The notes under the pieces: generated by a model | Told to the model about the DNA's origin: nothing | Seen by the model: only the letters and a program-made list of their open reading frames with translations | Databases searched by the model: none | Shown: in pieces, positions 16,155 to 27,800 of the stretch | Layout: the number at the start of each line of letters is the position of its first letter | Numbering within the stretch: the stretch's first letter is position 1 | Program-made: the position numbers and the translations under genes | Source: Silvibacterium acidisoli | GTDB lineage: Bacteria > Acidobacteriota > Terriglobia > Terriglobales > Acidobacteriaceae | Length of the DNA stretch: 64,000 bases | Direction: 5' to 3' | NCBI GenBank assembly: GCA_022870745.1 | Contig: CP085323.1 | Span: forward strand, 2,914,001-2,978,000

Positions 16155-18236
16155 GTGGCCCGTCAAGTACCGTTAAATCGTTGCCGGAATATCGGAATCA
16201 TGGCGCACATCGACGCCGGAAAGACGACGACGACCGAGCGCATCCTTTTCTATACGGGTATTACGCACCGTATCGGAGAAGTGCACGAAGGCACGGCGAC
16301 CATGGATTACATGGAGCAGGAGCAGGAGCGCGGTATCACCATTACCTCGGCTGCTACTACCTGCACCTGGAATAACATCCGCATCAACATTATCGATACG
16401 CCTGGCCACGTGGATTTCACGGCCGAAGTAGAACGTTCGCTGCGCGTCCTCGACGGCGCGGTGGCTCTGTTCGACTCGGTTTCCGGTGTGCAGCCGCAGA
16501 CGGAAACGGTGTGGCGCCAGGGCGATAAGTACAAGGTTCCCCGTATCTGCTTTGTGAACAAGATGGACAAGGCCGGCGCGGACTTTGAGCATGTCATCGA
16601 GACCATCCGCAAGCGCCTCGGCGCCCGTGCGGTGGCCATCCAGATTCCGATCGGCGCCGAAGCAAACTTCAAAGGCGTAGTTGATCTTATCGAGATGCGC
16701 GCCATTCTCTGGCACGACGAAACGATGGGCGCGAAGTACTCGGTCGAAGAGATTCCTGCCGACCTCGTCAAGAAGGCGGAAGCCTTCCGTATGCAGCTCA
16801 TCGAGACGGTTGCCGAGAATGACGACGAGATGCTGCACAAGTTCCTCGAAGGCGAGACTCCGTCGGTTGAAGAGCTGAAGAAGGCTCTGCGCAAGGCGAC
16901 CATCGGCATGCACGTCTTCCCGGTCATGTGCGGAACGGCCTTTAAGAACAAGGGTGTTCAGACTCTGCTTGACGCAGTTGTCGATTACCTGCCCAGCCCG
17001 CTGGATCTGCCTGCGGTGGAAGGTATCGACCCCTCCGATCCGGAAAAGGTTCTGATTCGCGAGACTTCAGACGATACTCCGATGTCGGCTCTGGCTTTCA
17101 AGCTGATCAACGATCCTTTCGGTAAGTTGAGCTTTATCCGTGTCTACTCGGGTGTTCTGAAGACCGGTGACACGATTCTGAACCCGCGTACCAACAAGAC
17201 GGAGCGCGTTGGCCGCCTGGTGAAGATGCACGCCAACAAGCGTGAAGACATCACCGAGATCATGGCCGGCGACATCTGCGCCGTGGTGGGACTGAAGGAT
17301 ATCAAGACCGGCGATACGCTCTGCGCTCCGTCGGCTCCTGTGGCCCTTTCGGCCATCACCTTCCCTGAGCCGGTTATTTCGGTGGCGATCGAGCCGAAGA
17401 CCAAGGGCGATCAGGAAAAGATGGGTATGGCGCTGGCTCGGCTTTCCGATGAGGATCCAACCTTCAAGGTTCGGACCGACCAGGAATCGGGACAGACGAT
17501 TATCAGCGGTATGGGTGAGCTTCACCTTGAAATCCTTGTCGACCGCATGAAGCGCGAGCACAAGGTGGAAGCCAACGTGGGCGAGCCCCGCGTGGCCTTC
17601 CGCGAGACGATCCGTAAGAACGCCGAGGCGGAAGGCAAGTACATCCGCCAGACCGGTGGTTCGGGTAACTACGGTCACGTCAAGATTCGTCTTGAGCCGA
17701 ACGACCCGGGCGCGGGCTTCGAGTTTATCGATGCGATCAAGGGCGGCGTGGTTCCCAAGGAATACATCAAGCCGACCGAGCAGGGCATCCGTGAAGCGCT
17801 GCTGAACGGTGTACTGGCCGGCTACGAGATGGTCGACTTCAAGGTCACCCTCTTCGACGGCAGCTATCACGACGTCGACTCGAACGAAATGGCCTTCAAG
17901 ATCGCCGGTTCGATGGCCTTCAAGGAAGCTGCGAAGAAAGCAAGCCCCGTACTTCTTGAGCCGGTGATGGCAGTCGAAGTCACGGTTCCTGAAGAGCACA
18001 TGGGTACGATCATCGGCGATATCAACTCCCGCCGCGGCCGTATCGAGGGAATGGAGCATGTGGGCGGATCGCAGGTCATCAAGGCGATCGTTCCGCTGAA
18101 GGAAATGTTCGGATATGTAAACGATATCCGCTCTTCAACGCAGGGCCGTGCGTCGTACTCGATGCAGTTCGCCCGCTACGAAGAAGCGCCGCGCATGATC
18201 TCCGAAGAGATCATTGCCCGGAACCAGGGTAAGTAA
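16155..18236 (+). CDS. fusA: Elongation factor G
   Basis: The translational GTPase that drives ribosomal translocation. The 693-residue length fits the family (about 690-705). The P-loop is [15 protein letters not shown], the G3 motif DTPGHVDF and the G4 motif NKMDKAGA. Domains II-V follow, with the conserved GMGELHLEI in domain III and [14 protein letters not shown] in domain IV. The start codon is GTG after GAGAGAGA. It is a canonical str-operon member; no second fusA copy is present in the window. Confidence 0.98.
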   Translation: MARQVPLNRCRNIGIMAHIDAGKTTTTERILFYTGITHRIGEVHEGTATMDYMEQEQERGITITSAATTCTWNNIRINIIDTPGHVDFTAEVERSLRVLDGAVALFDSVSGVQPQTETVWRQGDKYKVPRICFVNKMDKAGADFEHVIETIRKRLGARAVAIQIPIGAEANFKGVVDLIEMRAILWHDETMGAKYSVEEIPADLVKKAEAFRMQLIETVAENDDEMLHKFLEGETPSVEELKKALRKATIGMHVFPVMCGTAFKNKGVQTLLDAVVDYLPSPLDLPAVEGIDPSDPEKVLIRETSDDTPMSALAFKLINDPFGKLSFIRVYSGVLKTGDTILNPRTNKTERVGRLVKMHANKREDITEIMAGDICAVVGLKDIKTGDTLCAPSAPVALSAITFPEPVISVAIEPKTKGDQEKMGMALARLSDEDPTFKVRTDQESGQTIISGMGELHLEILVDRMKREHKVEANVGEPRVAFRETIRKNAEAEGKYIRQTGGSGNYGHVKIRLEPNDPGAGFEFIDAIKGGVVPKEYIKPTEQGIREALLNGVLAGYEMVDFKVTLFDGSYHDVDSNEMAFKIAGSMAFKEAAKKASPVLLEPVMAVEVTVPEEHMGTIIGDINSRRGRIEGMEHVGGSQVIKAIVPLKEMFGYVNDIRSSTQGRASYSMQFARYEEAPRMISEEIIARNQGK

Positions 18237-18344
18237 AGAGTTAGAGGCCGATCTCGGTTTTTCGAAGCGGCCGGTTCAGGAAATTGCGGATCTCGATGGG
18301 GTCCGAAACGGAAACAGTTAGTAACGCGAAAACTGGAGAGAGAG

Positions 18345-19531
<1,187 letters not shown>

Positions 19532-19532
<1 letters not shown>

Positions 19533-19605
19533 TTAGCGGTTAGCGCGCCGCAGGGCGCGAGCAGTTAGTGGTTAGCGAAAGGCGGGGTAAAGCCCCGCCG
19601 CTCGC
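19532..19605 (+). repeat. Heptamer repeats and hairpins, tuf-rpsJ spacer
   Basis: Two pairs of 7-mers, GTTAGCG-GTTAGCG (19532-19545) and GTTAGTG-GTTAGCG (19564-19577), flank a CGCGCC-GCA-GGGCGCG hairpin. A second hairpin, GGCGGGG/CCCCGCC, follows just before rpsJ. The repeat begins inside the tuf stop codon. Confidence 0.7.
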
Positions 19606-19623
19606 GGAAAGATACAAAAGCAC

Positions 19624-19941
19624 ATGGTTGGACAGAGAATTCGCATCCGTTTGAAGGCTTACGACTACCGGGTGCTTGACACTTCGACGGGCGAGATCGT
19701 GGACACGGCCAAGCGCACTGGCGCCCAGGTTGCCGGCCCGATTCCGTTGCCGACGGTCAAGAACAAGTACTGCGTGCTGCGTTCCCCGCACGTTGACAAG
19801 AAGTCGCGCGAGGCTTTCGAGATCCGTACGCACAAGCGTCTGATCGACATCCTCGAGCCCACCCAGCAGACCGTGGACGCGCTGATGAAGCTCGACCTGC
19901 CGGCAGGTGTGGACGTGGAAATCAAGGCCTTCGAAAAGTAG
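19624..19941 (+). CDS. rpsJ: Small-subunit ribosomal protein S10 (NusE)
   Basis: A 105-residue 30S head protein that also serves as NusE in antitermination complexes. [19 protein letters not shown] and the [21 protein letters not shown] segment are diagnostic. It opens the S10 set but is continuous with str here; no separate promoter was identified. Its stop codon is the first element of a repeated double hairpin. Confidence 0.97.
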   Translation: MVGQRIRIRLKAYDYRVLDTSTGEIVDTAKRTGAQVAGPIPLPTVKNKYCVLRSPHVDKKSREAFEIRTHKRLIDILEPTQQTVDALMKLDLPAGVDVEIKAFEK

Positions 19942-19976
19942 ACGCTAGCCGCGTCGGGCAATAGCGGCTTCGCCGC
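19939..19976 (+). repeat. Double-hairpin element, copy 1 (after rpsJ)
   Basis: Begins at the rpsJ stop TAG. The first stem is GACGC-TAGCC-GCGTC, then GGGCAAT, then a second stem GCGGC-TTC-GCCGC. It aligns without gaps over 30 nt to copies after rplC and rpsH. Confidence 0.8.
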
Positions 19977-20038
19977 AAAAACTAAACAAGCCTTCAGTGC
20001 CCTCGGAAACAGCGAAGGCATGATGGGGAGAAGAAGAA

Positions 20039-20773
20039 ATGTCAGTAACTGGAATTCTTGGTAAGAAGATCGGCATGACGCAGGTATTCGATGAGAAGGG
20101 TGAAGTTCACCCGATCACCGTCCTGCAGGCCGGTCCCTGCGTGATCACGCAGTTGAAGACCGCTGCAAAGGACGGCTACGATGCCGCGCAGATTGGTCTG
20201 GTTGAGTTTGTGAAGGCCTCCAAGGTCACGAAGCCGCAGGCCGGCCACTTCGCCAAAAACGATGTGCCGCCTGTCCGCATGATCCGCGAAGTGCCTGTTG
20301 AGATCGCCGCAGCCGGTTCGGAAGAGAACGGCAGCGTTAAGGCTGGCGACAAGATCCTGGTCGATATCTTCTCCGATGAGAAGTATGTCGACATCATCGG
20401 CACCAGCAAGGGACGCGGCTTTTCCGGCGTCGTTCGCCGCCATGGTTTCGGCGGTGGCCCCAAGTCGCACGGTCACATGTTCCAGGTGCAGGGTTCAATC
20501 GGCGCCTCGTCGTTCCCCTCGCGTGTTCTTCCGGGAACCCGCATGCCGGGTCACTATGGCGTGGATCGCGTGACGGTCCGCAACCTGCGTATTCGCGGTA
20601 TCGATCTTGAAGAGAACCTCATCATGATCGAAGGCGCGGTACCTGGACCGCGTGATGGATATGTGCTGATCTCCAAGGCCAAGGCTCCGCCGCGTGAGCG
20701 TCGTGGCTTCGCTGGATCGGGTACGGTCGATCCGCTGAAGGCTTCGAAGAAGGCTTCCAGCAAGAAGAAGTAG
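20039..20773 (+). CDS. rplC: Large-subunit ribosomal protein L3
   Basis: A primary 23S rRNA-binding protein next to the peptidyl-transferase region. [21 protein letters not shown] and the long loop [19 protein letters not shown]...[10 protein letters not shown] identify it, including the glutamine-bearing loop that is methylated by PrmB in E. coli. At 244 residues it is longer than usual (about 205-215), because of an inserted loop near 100-115 and a Lys/Ser tail. GGGGAGAAGAAGAA precedes the ATG. Confidence 0.97.
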   Translation: MSVTGILGKKIGMTQVFDEKGEVHPITVLQAGPCVITQLKTAAKDGYDAAQIGLVEFVKASKVTKPQAGHFAKNDVPPVRMIREVPVEIAAAGSEENGSVKAGDKILVDIFSDEKYVDIIGTSKGRGFSGVVRRHGFGGGPKSHGHMFQVQGSIGASSFPSRVLPGTRMPGHYGVDRVTVRNLRIRGIDLEENLIMIEGAVPGPRDGYVLISKAKAPPRERRGFAGSGTVDPLKASKKASSKKK

Positions 20774-20812
20774 ACGCTAGCCGCGTCGTGCATATGCGCC
20801 TCTATGAGGCGC
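20771..20812 (+). repeat. Double-hairpin element, copy 2 (after rplC)
   Basis: Begins at the rplC stop TAG. The first stem GACGC/GCGTC is identical to copy 1. The second stem is GCGCCTC-TAT-GAGGCGC, a different sequence with the same architecture. Confidence 0.8.
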
Positions 20813-20880
20813 GAGAAACAAGCGGTAGATCGCAAAGATCAGAGCAGAGGCCAAGTGCCTCCGGCTTGAAAGAGAAGACA

Positions 20881-21549
20881 ATGGCAAACATTGATGTTTT
20901 GGATCTCGGTGGCAACAAGGTAGGCTCGCTTGAGCTGGCCGATGAAGTCTTTGCACCGAATCAGGTAAATGAAGCTCTGCTGTGGGAAGCGGTCAAGCAC
21001 TACCGCGCCGCCCTGCGCCAGGGAACGGCCGCGACCAAGAATCGTAAGCTGGTCGCCGGTTCGGGCAAGAAGCTCTGGAAGCAGAAGGGTACCGGCCGCG
21101 CCCGCGTCGGTTCCGTCCGTTCGCCTCTCTGGCGGCATGGCGGCACCGTTCACGGACCGCAGCCTCGCTCGTATGACTATGCTTTCCCGAAGAAGAAACT
21201 GCTGGGCGCGCTGCGTTCCGCACTTGCGGCAAAGCTCTCCGACGGCAAGCTGGTTGTGGTTGACAGCCTGAGCCTCAAGGAGCCCAAGGCAAAGCTGTAC
21301 CGCCAGGCTCTGGACAAGCTCGAAGTGAAGCGCACCGCATTGCTGGTGGAAGCCGGTAACGAGCTCAGCCAGGAGCTGATCCTCGGTTCGCGCAATCTGG
21401 CTGGTGTGGATCTGGTTCTGAACAACGAAGTACATCCTTACGACCTGCTTCGCTATGAGCGGGCAATCTTCTCGCGCCAGGCGATCGAAGCCCTGCAGGA
21501 GACGCTCAAGAAGACTGTGTCGAAGCGTAAGAAAGCAGAGGTGGCCTAA
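20881..21549 (+). CDS. rplD: Large-subunit ribosomal protein L4
   Basis: A 222-residue 23S rRNA-binding protein that lines the exit tunnel. The frame is open from 20788, but homology begins at MANIDVLDLGG (ATG 20881, after AAGAGAAG). The extended tunnel loop contains GSGKKLWKQKGTGRARVGSVRSPLWRHGG-type residues, intact. In E. coli L4 represses the S10 operon; whether that applies here is unknown. The stop overlaps the rplW start (TAATG), implying translational coupling. Confidence 0.97.
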   Translation: MANIDVLDLGGNKVGSLELADEVFAPNQVNEALLWEAVKHYRAALRQGTAATKNRKLVAGSGKKLWKQKGTGRARVGSVRSPLWRHGGTVHGPQPRSYDYAFPKKKLLGALRSALAAKLSDGKLVVVDSLSLKEPKAKLYRQALDKLEVKRTALLVEAGNELSQELILGSRNLAGVDLVLNNEVHPYDLLRYERAIFSRQAIEALQETLKKTVSKRKKAEVA

Positions 21550-21842
21550 TGCCGACTCCTTATACCGTCATTCGCCGCCCCCTGATTACTGAAAAGGGTC
21601 TTACTGCGAAGGAGACCGAGGGAACGCTCGTATTCGACGTCGATCCCAAGGCTACGAAGAACGAAGTCAAGCAGGCAGTAGAGCTGCTCTTCAAGGTGAA
21701 GGTTGCTGCCGTCCGTACGATCAACCTCGCGGGCAAGGAACGCCGCCGGGGTAAGTTTTCGGGTTACCGCCCGGACTGGAAGAAGGCTTATGTTCGCCTG
21801 AAGGAAGGCGAAAAGATGCCGGAGTACGTGAACAACCTGTAA
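21549..21842 (+). CDS. rplW: Large-subunit ribosomal protein L23
   Basis: A 97-residue protein at the tunnel exit, the docking site for trigger factor and SRP. YTVIRRPLITEKG and the VKVAAVRTINLAGKERRRGK loop are typical. It is translationally coupled to rplD by a one-base overlap. Confidence 0.96.
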   Translation: MPTPYTVIRRPLITEKGLTAKETEGTLVFDVDPKATKNEVKQAVELLFKVKVAAVRTINLAGKERRRGKFSGYRPDWKKAYVRLKEGEKMPEYVNNL

Positions 21843-21950
21843 ACGGCAGGGCTTGAGAGCAGAGCGCTCAGGGCTCAGCAAGTAGAAAAGCCGGGACAAA
21901 CTATCCGGCGGACGGGGGTCAGAGTTGGCCCCCTGTAGAGAGAAGATACG
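21843..21950 (+). repeat. Palindrome-rich rplW-rplB spacer
   Basis: A 108-nt spacer with a pair of 7-mers (GCGCTCA-GGGCTCA) opposite an inverted TTGAGAGC, then GCCGG/CCGGC and GGGGG/CCCCC hairpins. No ORF. It is part of the set of structured spacers in this cluster. Confidence 0.5.
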
Positions 21951-22775
21951 ATGCCGATTAAGACATATCGCCCGATCACACCGACGCTGCGTTTCAAGAC
22001 GTCGCTGGTGAATGACGACATCACGACCGATAAGCCGTACAAGCCGCTGCTCGTTGTCAAGCAGCGCACCGGCGGCCGCCGCAACTCTGGCGACCTCACG
22101 ATCCGCCATCACGGCGGCGGTCACAAGCAGAAGCTGCGTCTCATCGATTTCAAGCGCGACAAGTTCGGTGTACCGGGCCGCGTGGCGACGATCGAATACG
22201 ATCCGAACCGCTCCTCGCGTATCGCCCTGATCAGCTACGCCGATGGCGACAAGCGCTACATCCTGCAGCCGGTTGGCCTGAAGGTTGGCCAGACGATCAC
22301 CAGCGGTCCTGAAGCCGATATTCTGATCGGCAATGCACTGCCGCTGCGCAACATCCCTGCCGGTACCACGGTCCACAATGTGGAGCTCCGTCCTGGCAAG
22401 GGTGCGCAGATGGTACGCTCGGCCGGATCCTCGGCCCAGCTGGTCGCCAAGGAAGGCGATTACGCGCTTCTGAAGCTGCCTTCCGGCGAAACCCGCAAGG
22501 TGCTGGTGGACTGCATGGCGACGATCGGCCAGGTCGGCAACACCGAGCACGAGAATGTTTCGATCGGCAAGGCGGGACGTAACCGCTGGAAGGGCATCCG
22601 CCCGACCAACCGCGGTGTCTCGATGAACCCGGTCGATCACCCGCACGGCGGTGGTGAAGGTAAGACCTCGGGTGGCCGTCATCCTGTGACGCCCTGGGGA
22701 CAGCCCACTCGCGGATACAAGACACGCAACAACAAGCGGACCGATGCATTCATCATCAGCCGCAAGAGCAAGTAG
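21951..22775 (+). CDS. rplB: Large-subunit ribosomal protein L2
   Basis: A 274-residue protein needed for subunit association and peptidyl-transferase assembly. It carries [20 protein letters not shown], then [31 protein letters not shown] with the conserved histidine near the active site. AGAGAGAAGA precedes the ATG. Length and order are standard. Confidence 0.98.
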   Translation: MPIKTYRPITPTLRFKTSLVNDDITTDKPYKPLLVVKQRTGGRRNSGDLTIRHHGGGHKQKLRLIDFKRDKFGVPGRVATIEYDPNRSSRIALISYADGDKRYILQPVGLKVGQTITSGPEADILIGNALPLRNIPAGTTVHNVELRPGKGAQMVRSAGSSAQLVAKEGDYALLKLPSGETRKVLVDCMATIGQVGNTEHENVSIGKAGRNRWKGIRPTNRGVSMNPVDHPHGGGEGKTSGGRHPVTPWGQPTRGYKTRNNKRTDAFIISRKSK

Positions 22776-22804
22776 CAATCAGCGGAAGGTTACGAGGTTT
22801 CTGA

Positions 22805-23092
22805 ATGGCACGGTCAACGAAAAAAGGCCCCTTTATCGACGAGCACCTGATGGTCAAGGTCGAGGTGCAGAACCAGGCGAATGACAGAAAGGTCATCCGC
22901 ACCTGGTCGCGCCGTTCGACGATCCATCCTGACATGGTTGGTCATACCATCGCGGTGCACAACGGCAAGAAGTTTGTTCCGGTGTACGTGACGGAAAACA
23001 TGGTCGGCCACAAGCTGGGTGAGTTCGCGGCAACGCGCACCTTCAAGGGACACACGGCCAAGACGGCCGAAGCCGGCGCCAAGGGCAGATAG
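22805..23092 (+). CDS. rpsS: Small-subunit ribosomal protein S19
   Basis: A 95-residue 30S head protein that contacts A-site tRNA and S13. [14 protein letters not shown] and [35 protein letters not shown] are hallmark segments. It lies 29 nt after rplB. Confidence 0.97.
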   Translation: MARSTKKGPFIDEHLMVKVEVQNQANDRKVIRTWSRRSTIHPDMVGHTIAVHNGKKFVPVYVTENMVGHKLGEFAATRTFKGHTAKTAEAGAKGR

Positions 23093-23148
23093 TAGCGGTT
23101 AAGTCAGGGCGCATAAAGTATGCCCTGGGATAGATAAGGATGAAGTCA

Positions 23149-23652
23149 ATGCAATTGGAGACACGGGAATTCAAGGCTCAGGCTCGCTTCCAGCGGGTAT
23201 CGCCGCAGAAGGCGCGCCTGGTGCTTGACCTGATTAAGGGCCGGAGCGTCGAAGAGGCGCTGAACACGGTCGCCTTCACCAAGAAGGCCGTTGCCCCGAT
23301 GGTCGAGAAGGTGCTGCGCTCTGCGCTGCAGAATGCCAACTATCTGAGCCAGGAACAGGGACTCGATGTAGACGTCGACAACCTGTATGTGAAGACGGCT
23401 CTCGCCAACGAAGGCCCGCGCATGAAGCGCATCCGCCCTGCCCCGATGGGCCGCGCGTACCGCTACCAGCGTCGCCTGGCGCACATTATTGTCGCACTGG
23501 CCGAACGCAACCAGGATGGTCTTGTGACCAAGGTTGCCGACGATGCAGAAGCGGCACCCAAGGCGAAGAAGGCTGCCAAGAAGGCTCCGGCGAAGAAGGC
23601 AGCTGCCAAGAAGACTGCGGCGAAGAAGACTGCGAAGAAAGCCGCTAAGTAG
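23149..23652 (+). CDS. rplV: Large-subunit ribosomal protein L22 with Lys/Ala tail
   Basis: A tunnel protein. The core (about 1-118) includes QRVSPQKARLVLDLIKGR and MKRIRPAPMGRAYRYQRR, the beta-hairpin lining the exit tunnel. A ~45-residue Lys/Ala-rich tail (repeats of KKAPAKKAAAKK type) follows, absent from the E. coli form (110 residues). ATG 23149 is chosen because AAGGA lies 8 nt upstream; an in-frame ATG at 23140 overlaps that Shine-Dalgarno. The tail resembles histone-like nucleic-acid-binding extensions. Confidence 0.95.
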   Translation: MQLETREFKAQARFQRVSPQKARLVLDLIKGRSVEEALNTVAFTKKAVAPMVEKVLRSALQNANYLSQEQGLDVDVDNLYVKTALANEGPRMKRIRPAPMGRAYRYQRRLAHIIVALAERNQDGLVTKVADDAEAAPKAKKAAKKAPAKKAAAKKTAAKKTAKKAAK

Positions 23653-23687
23653 TTCGGTAAAGGATTAGGGAAGGTTTAGAGGATATT

Positions 23688-24359
<672 letters not shown>

Positions 24360-24377
24360 AGGCAGTGCACAGGATCG

Positions 24378-24428
24378 GTTGTCAGTTCTCAGCGAGCTGA
24401 CAACTGATAACTGAAGACTGACAGCTGT
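24378..24428 (+). repeat. Heptamer repeats with inverted arm, rpsC-rplP spacer
   Basis: Five consecutive 7-mers, GAGCTGA CAACTGA TAACTGA AGACTGA CAGCTGT (24394-24428). GTTGTCAG (24378-24385) is the perfect inverse complement of CTGACAAC (24397-24404), so the repeat can fold back. It ends a few bases before the rplP Shine-Dalgarno. Confidence 0.75.
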
Positions 24429-24445
24429 TTTTTGAGGATTTCGTT

Positions 24446-24880
24446 ATGTTGATGCCAAAGAAAGTCAAGTACCGCAAGCAGCAGCGCGGCCGCATGCGCG
24501 GCAAGGCATGGCGCGGCAGCGAGCTGGCCTTCGGCGATTACGGCCTGAAGGTGATGGAGTGCGGTTACATTACCGATCGTCAGATCGAAGCGAGCCGTAT
24601 TGCAATGACCCGCTTCATCAAGCGCGGCGGCAAGATCTGGCTGCGTCTGTTCCCTGACAAGCCGGTAACCAAGAAGCCTGCCGAAACCCGTATGGGTAAG
24701 GGCAAGGGCGCTCCGGATCACTGGGTCGCCGTTGTTCGTCCGGGCAAGGTGCTCTTCGAGATGGAAGGCGTTACGCCGGAGATCGCGCAGGAAGCCATGC
24801 GCCTGGCCTCGCACAAGCTGCCCCTCAAGGTCCGCTTCGTGCAGCGCCACGATGCCAAGGTTGTAGCAGCCGCCAAGTAA
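24446..24880 (+). CDS. rplP: Large-subunit ribosomal protein L16
   Basis: A 144-residue protein at the A-site side of the 50S subunit. [20 protein letters not shown] and the [15 protein letters not shown] loop are characteristic. The first ATG fits GAGGA 8 nt upstream; the second (24452) is too far from it. Confidence 0.97.
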   Translation: MLMPKKVKYRKQQRGRMRGKAWRGSELAFGDYGLKVMECGYITDRQIEASRIAMTRFIKRGGKIWLRLFPDKPVTKKPAETRMGKGKGAPDHWVAVVRPGKVLFEMEGVTPEIAQEAMRLASHKLPLKVRFVQRHDAKVVAAAK

Positions 24881-24940
24881 GTTTTGTAGCAGGGGATACG
24901 CGGGTTCGATCGAGAGCCCTAGTCCCGGAGAGAAGAAGAA

Positions 24941-25213
24941 ATGGAACTCGAAAAGATTCGTAACCTGAGCGACGGCGAGATCGTCACCGAAGAGCACAAA
25001 GCTGCAGAGCAGCTCTTCCGCCTGCGCTTTCAGACGAAGCTCGGCCAGAATGAAGGCGTTAAGAAGCTTCGTGAGCTGAAGAAGGATATTGCCCGTTTCA
25101 AGACTGTGGCTCGCGAGCGCGAACTTGGTCTGCACGGCGAAGCTCCGAAGGCTGAGTCGAGCGCGCCGAAGAAGGCAGCCAAGGCCAAGAAAACCAAGAA
25201 GGAGGCTCGCTAA
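24941..25213 (+). CDS. rpmC: Large-subunit ribosomal protein L29
   Basis: A two-helix protein at the tunnel exit. MELEKIRNLSDGEI and the LFRLRFQTKLGQNEGVKKLRELKKDIAR helices identify it. At 90 residues it exceeds the usual ~65 because of a Lys/Ala-rich C-terminal tail. AGAGAAGAAGAA precedes the ATG. Only 3 nt separate it from rpsQ. Confidence 0.95.
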   Translation: MELEKIRNLSDGEIVTEEHKAAEQLFRLRFQTKLGQNEGVKKLRELKKDIARFKTVARERELGLHGEAPKAESSAPKKAAKAKKTKKEAR

Positions 25214-25216
25214 GCC

Positions 25217-25534
25217 ATGAGTTCAGTAGAAGCAGGCGTCGAGTCGGGCGTACAGAAGCGCCGCAACGAAAAGGTTGGCCACGTGGTTTCGACCAAGATG
25301 GAAAAGACCATCGTGGTTGAGGTCGAGATGCGCAAGGCGCACCCCAAGTACAAGCGTGTGATGAAGCTCAACAAGAAGTTCTACGCGCACGATGAGCAGA
25401 ACACGGCTCGCGTTGGCGACATGGTCCGTATCCGCGAGACCCGCCCGTTGAGCAAGCTCAAGCGCTGGAACCTTGAAGAGATTATCCGCCGTTCTGCTCT
25501 GGCCCAGGCCGAAGCAGCTGCAGCCGCCAAGTAA
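25217..25534 (+). CDS. rpsQ: Small-subunit ribosomal protein S17
   Basis: A primary 16S rRNA-binding OB-fold protein. The core [17 protein letters not shown]...[19 protein letters not shown]...[15 protein letters not shown] is complete. The 105-residue product has an N-terminal extension of about 18 residues and an Ala-rich tail compared with the ~85-residue norm. The ATG lies 4 nt after the rpmC stop, so coupling is likely. Confidence 0.96.
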   Translation: MSSVEAGVESGVQKRRNEKVGHVVSTKMEKTIVVEVEMRKAHPKYKRVMKLNKKFYAHDEQNTARVGDMVRIRETRPLSKLKRWNLEEIIRRSALAQAEAAAAAK

Positions 25535-25564
25535 GCGGTCGAGAAGAGAGAAGGAGAGATCGCC

Positions 25565-25936
25565 ATGGCAGTACAGATGAGGACGATGCTTGAGGTTGCC
25601 GACAACTCCGGCGCCCGCAAGCTGCAGATGATTCTCCCCCTCGGCGGGGCAAGCGGCAAGAAGGCAGGGCTCGGCGATGTGGTAACGGCAGCCGTGAAGG
25701 AAGCCTCTCCCGATGGCCAGGTCAAGAAGGGTAAGGTTGTCAAGGCCGTGATTGTGCGCACCCGCAAGGAATCGCGCCGCCGCGACGGAACCTACATTCG
25801 CTTTGACTCGAATGCCGCCGTTCTGATTAACGAAGCAGGCGAGCCGGTAGGCACGCGTGTCTTCGGTCCCGTAGCCCGCGAGCTGCGTGAGAAGAAGTTT
25901 TTGAAGATTGTTTCGCTCGCCCCGGAAGTTCTGTAA
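25565..25936 (+). CDS. rplN: Large-subunit ribosomal protein L14
   Basis: A 123-residue 50S protein at the subunit interface. [19 protein letters not shown] and VVRT-like [26 protein letters not shown] are conserved. GAAGGAGAGA is the Shine-Dalgarno. It begins the spc set with no break in the transcript. Confidence 0.97.
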   Translation: MAVQMRTMLEVADNSGARKLQMILPLGGASGKKAGLGDVVTAAVKEASPDGQVKKGKVVKAVIVRTRKESRRRDGTYIRFDSNAAVLINEAGEPVGTRVFGPVARELREKKFLKIVSLAPEVL

Positions 25937-25967
25937 GCAAGGGCTGCTGCGAAGAAGGATAAGAGCC

Positions 25968-26306
25968 ATGAGTTTGAAGATTCAGCGTAACGACCAGGTT
26001 GTCGTGATTGCGGGCAAAGACAAGAAGCTGGACCGGCCTCGTCGCGTACTGAGCGTGATTCCGGATGAGAACAAGATTCTCGTCGAGCATGTGCATGTCG
26101 TGAAGAAGAACGTCCGTCCTAATCCGCAGAAGAACATCAAGGGCGGCATTGCCGAGCAGGAAGCCCCGGTTCACATTTCTAACGTGGCTATCTACTGCTC
26201 GAGCTGCAACAAGCCGACCCGTGTGGGCTACAAGTTCGAGGGCGACACCAAGGTGCGCGTCTGCAAGAAGTGCGGCAACACCCTGGTTGCAAAGGGCAAG
26301 AAGTAG
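25968..26306 (+). CDS. rplX: Large-subunit ribosomal protein L24, zinc-ribbon form
   Basis: An assembly-initiator protein of the 50S subunit with a KOW motif ([15 protein letters not shown]). The frame is open from 25908, but the conserved start is ATG 25968 after GAAGGATAAGAG. The 112-residue product carries C77-x2-C80 and C99-x2-C102 near the C-terminus (CSSC...CKKCG), a probable zinc ribbon that E. coli L24 lacks. Confidence 0.96.
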   Translation: MSLKIQRNDQVVVIAGKDKKLDRPRRVLSVIPDENKILVEHVHVVKKNVRPNPQKNIKGGIAEQEAPVHISNVAIYCSSCNKPTRVGYKFEGDTKVRVCKKCGNTLVAKGKK

Positions 26307-26493
26307 GCCTTCTTCTCTTAACTGTGTGGTTTTAGCTACAGGTTAGAGCCATGGTTAAGCTAGAATTAAAAGGTTTGAGTAAAACGGCGGCACGCGGATA
26401 GCCAAAGGCTGGAAGCGGCAGTCAATTGAGCACCCTCCGCAACGGTAAACGGCCTCGAGGCCACCCCGGGACCGGAGAGAAAGAAGACGGAAA
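26307..26493 (+). other. rplX-rplE spacer
   Basis: A 187-nt spacer, long for the interior of an spc operon. It holds an A/T-rich patch with a TAGAAT -10-like box near 26352 but no good -35, and a GGCCTCGAGGCC palindrome (about 26451-26462). No ORF was seen. An internal promoter is possible but unproven. Confidence 0.4.
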
Positions 26494-27042
26494 ATGGCAG
26501 CAAGACTGAAAGAGAAGTATCAGCAGGAAATCAAGTCGGCTCTCCAAAAGGAGCTGGGTCTCGAGAATTCGATGTCCGTGCCGCGCCTCGAGAAGATTGT
26601 CCTGAACATGGGACTCGGCGAAGCAACGCAGAACTCGAAGATGCTCGATCCGCTTATTGCCGATCTGGCAGCGATCGCCGGTCAGAAGCCGGTCGCCACC
26701 AAGGCCAAGAAGTCCATCGCGGCCTTCAAGGTGCGCGAAGGCATGTCGATCGGTGCGATGGTCACCCTGCGCGGCGATACGATGTATGAATTCCTCGACC
26801 GCCTGATCGCGGTGGCTTTGCCCCGCGTACGTGACTTCCGCGGCGTATCCTCGAAGAGCTTTGACGGCCGCGGGAACTACACATTGGGTGTTCGCGACCA
26901 GCTGATCTTCCCGGAAATCGACTACTCGAAGGTCGAAAAGCTCAAGGGCATGAACATCACCATTGTGACCACCGCCCAGGACGACAACTCCGCGCGCGAA
27001 CTGCTTAAGCAGTTCGGCATGCCTTTCCGCCAGGGCGCGTAA
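26494..27042 (+). CDS. rplE: Large-subunit ribosomal protein L5
   Basis: A 182-residue 5S rRNA-binding protein. [39 protein letters not shown] and the C-terminal [19 protein letters not shown] are family signatures. GGAGAGAAAGAAG precedes the ATG. Confidence 0.97.
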   Translation: MAARLKEKYQQEIKSALQKELGLENSMSVPRLEKIVLNMGLGEATQNSKMLDPLIADLAAIAGQKPVATKAKKSIAAFKVREGMSIGAMVTLRGDTMYEFLDRLIAVALPRVRDFRGVSSKSFDGRGNYTLGVRDQLIFPEIDYSKVEKLKGMNITIVTTAQDDNSARELLKQFGMPFRQGA

Positions 27043-27062
27043 GCAAAAGGACTGATTAAGAT

Positions 27063-27248
27063 ATGTCAACGACTGCAAAAAGAGTAAAAGACGAGCGCAA
27101 GCCCAAGTTCAAGTGCCGGCAGCACAACCGCTGCAAGCTGTGCGGTCGCCCGCGCGCTTACCTGCGCAAGTTCGGCCTCTGCCGCCTGTGCTTCCGCCAG
27201 CTGGCGCTCAAGGGTGAGATTCCCGGCGTCATCAAGTCGAGCTGGTAA
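27063..27248 (+). CDS. rpsZ: Small-subunit ribosomal protein S14, type Z (zinc-binding)
   Basis: A 61-residue short S14 with the zinc ligands C24-x2-C27 and C40-x2-C43 ([21 protein letters not shown]). This is the C+ paralogue; the zinc-independent ~100-residue form is not in the window. It is located as usual between L5 and S8. Confidence 0.96.
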   Translation: MSTTAKRVKDERKPKFKCRQHNRCKLCGRPRAYLRKFGLCRLCFRQLALKGEIPGVIKSSW

Positions 27249-27366
27249 ACCGGCTTCACGCGTCCTCGGGCGCAAGACAAGTTCGCGTGATCGATGATTC
27301 ACGCATTACCATTCCCGCTGGTTCTCTTCCATAAAGGTAGAGCGAACGGGGGATGAAGGAGAGACA

Positions 27367-27765
27367 ATGAGTTTGACCGATCCTGTAGCAGATTTCCTGA
27401 CCCGCATCCGTAACTCTATCCGCGCGCGTCACCAGAAGCTCGACGTCCCGGCCTCGCGCCTGAAGACCGAGATCGCCCGCATTCTGAAGGAAGAAGGCTA
27501 CATTGCCAACTACAAGCCGACCGAAGAGGAAGGCCGCAGCATCCTTCGCGTTTACCTCAAGTACGGCGCCAACAACGAAGCCGCGATCCGCGACCTCGCC
27601 CGTATCTCCCGTCCCGGCTGCCGCGTGTATGTCGGACGCGACGAGATCAAGCGTGTTCAGGGTGGACTCGGCATCAGCATCCTCACCACGCCCCGCGGCG
27701 TGATGACCGGACGCCAGGCCCGTAAAGAAGGCGTAGGCGGCGAGATCCTCTGCGAGGTCTGGTAG
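27367..27765 (+). CDS. rpsH: Small-subunit ribosomal protein S8
   Basis: A 132-residue 16S rRNA-binding protein; in E. coli it is the translational repressor of spc. MSLTDPVADFLTRIRNS and the C-terminal GLGISILTTPRGVMTGRQARKEGVGGEILC are diagnostic. AAGGAGAGAC precedes the ATG. The stop codon begins a double-hairpin element. Confidence 0.97.
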   Translation: MSLTDPVADFLTRIRNSIRARHQKLDVPASRLKTEIARILKEEGYIANYKPTEEEGRSILRVYLKYGANNEAAIRDLARISRPGCRVYVGRDEIKRVQGGLGISILTTPRGVMTGRQARKEGVGGEILCEVW

Positions 27766-27800
27766 GCGCTGGCCGCGCCGGGCAATCGCGCCTTTGGCGC
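27763..27800 (+). repeat. Double-hairpin element, copy 3 (after rpsH)
   Basis: Begins at the rpsH stop TAG. The first stem is GGCGC-TGGCC-GCGCC, where A-T of copies 1 and 2 became G-C on both sides. GGGCAAT and a second stem GCGCC-TTT-GGCGC follow. It aligns gap-free to the other copies over the first 30 nt. Confidence 0.8.

Noticed and set aside
21546-22778. 410-residue antisense ORF across rplW-rplB
   Set aside because: It lies opposite highly conserved ribosomal genes, has a shadow-type composition (Arg/Ala/Leu-rich) and no motif. Third-position GC bias creates such frames.
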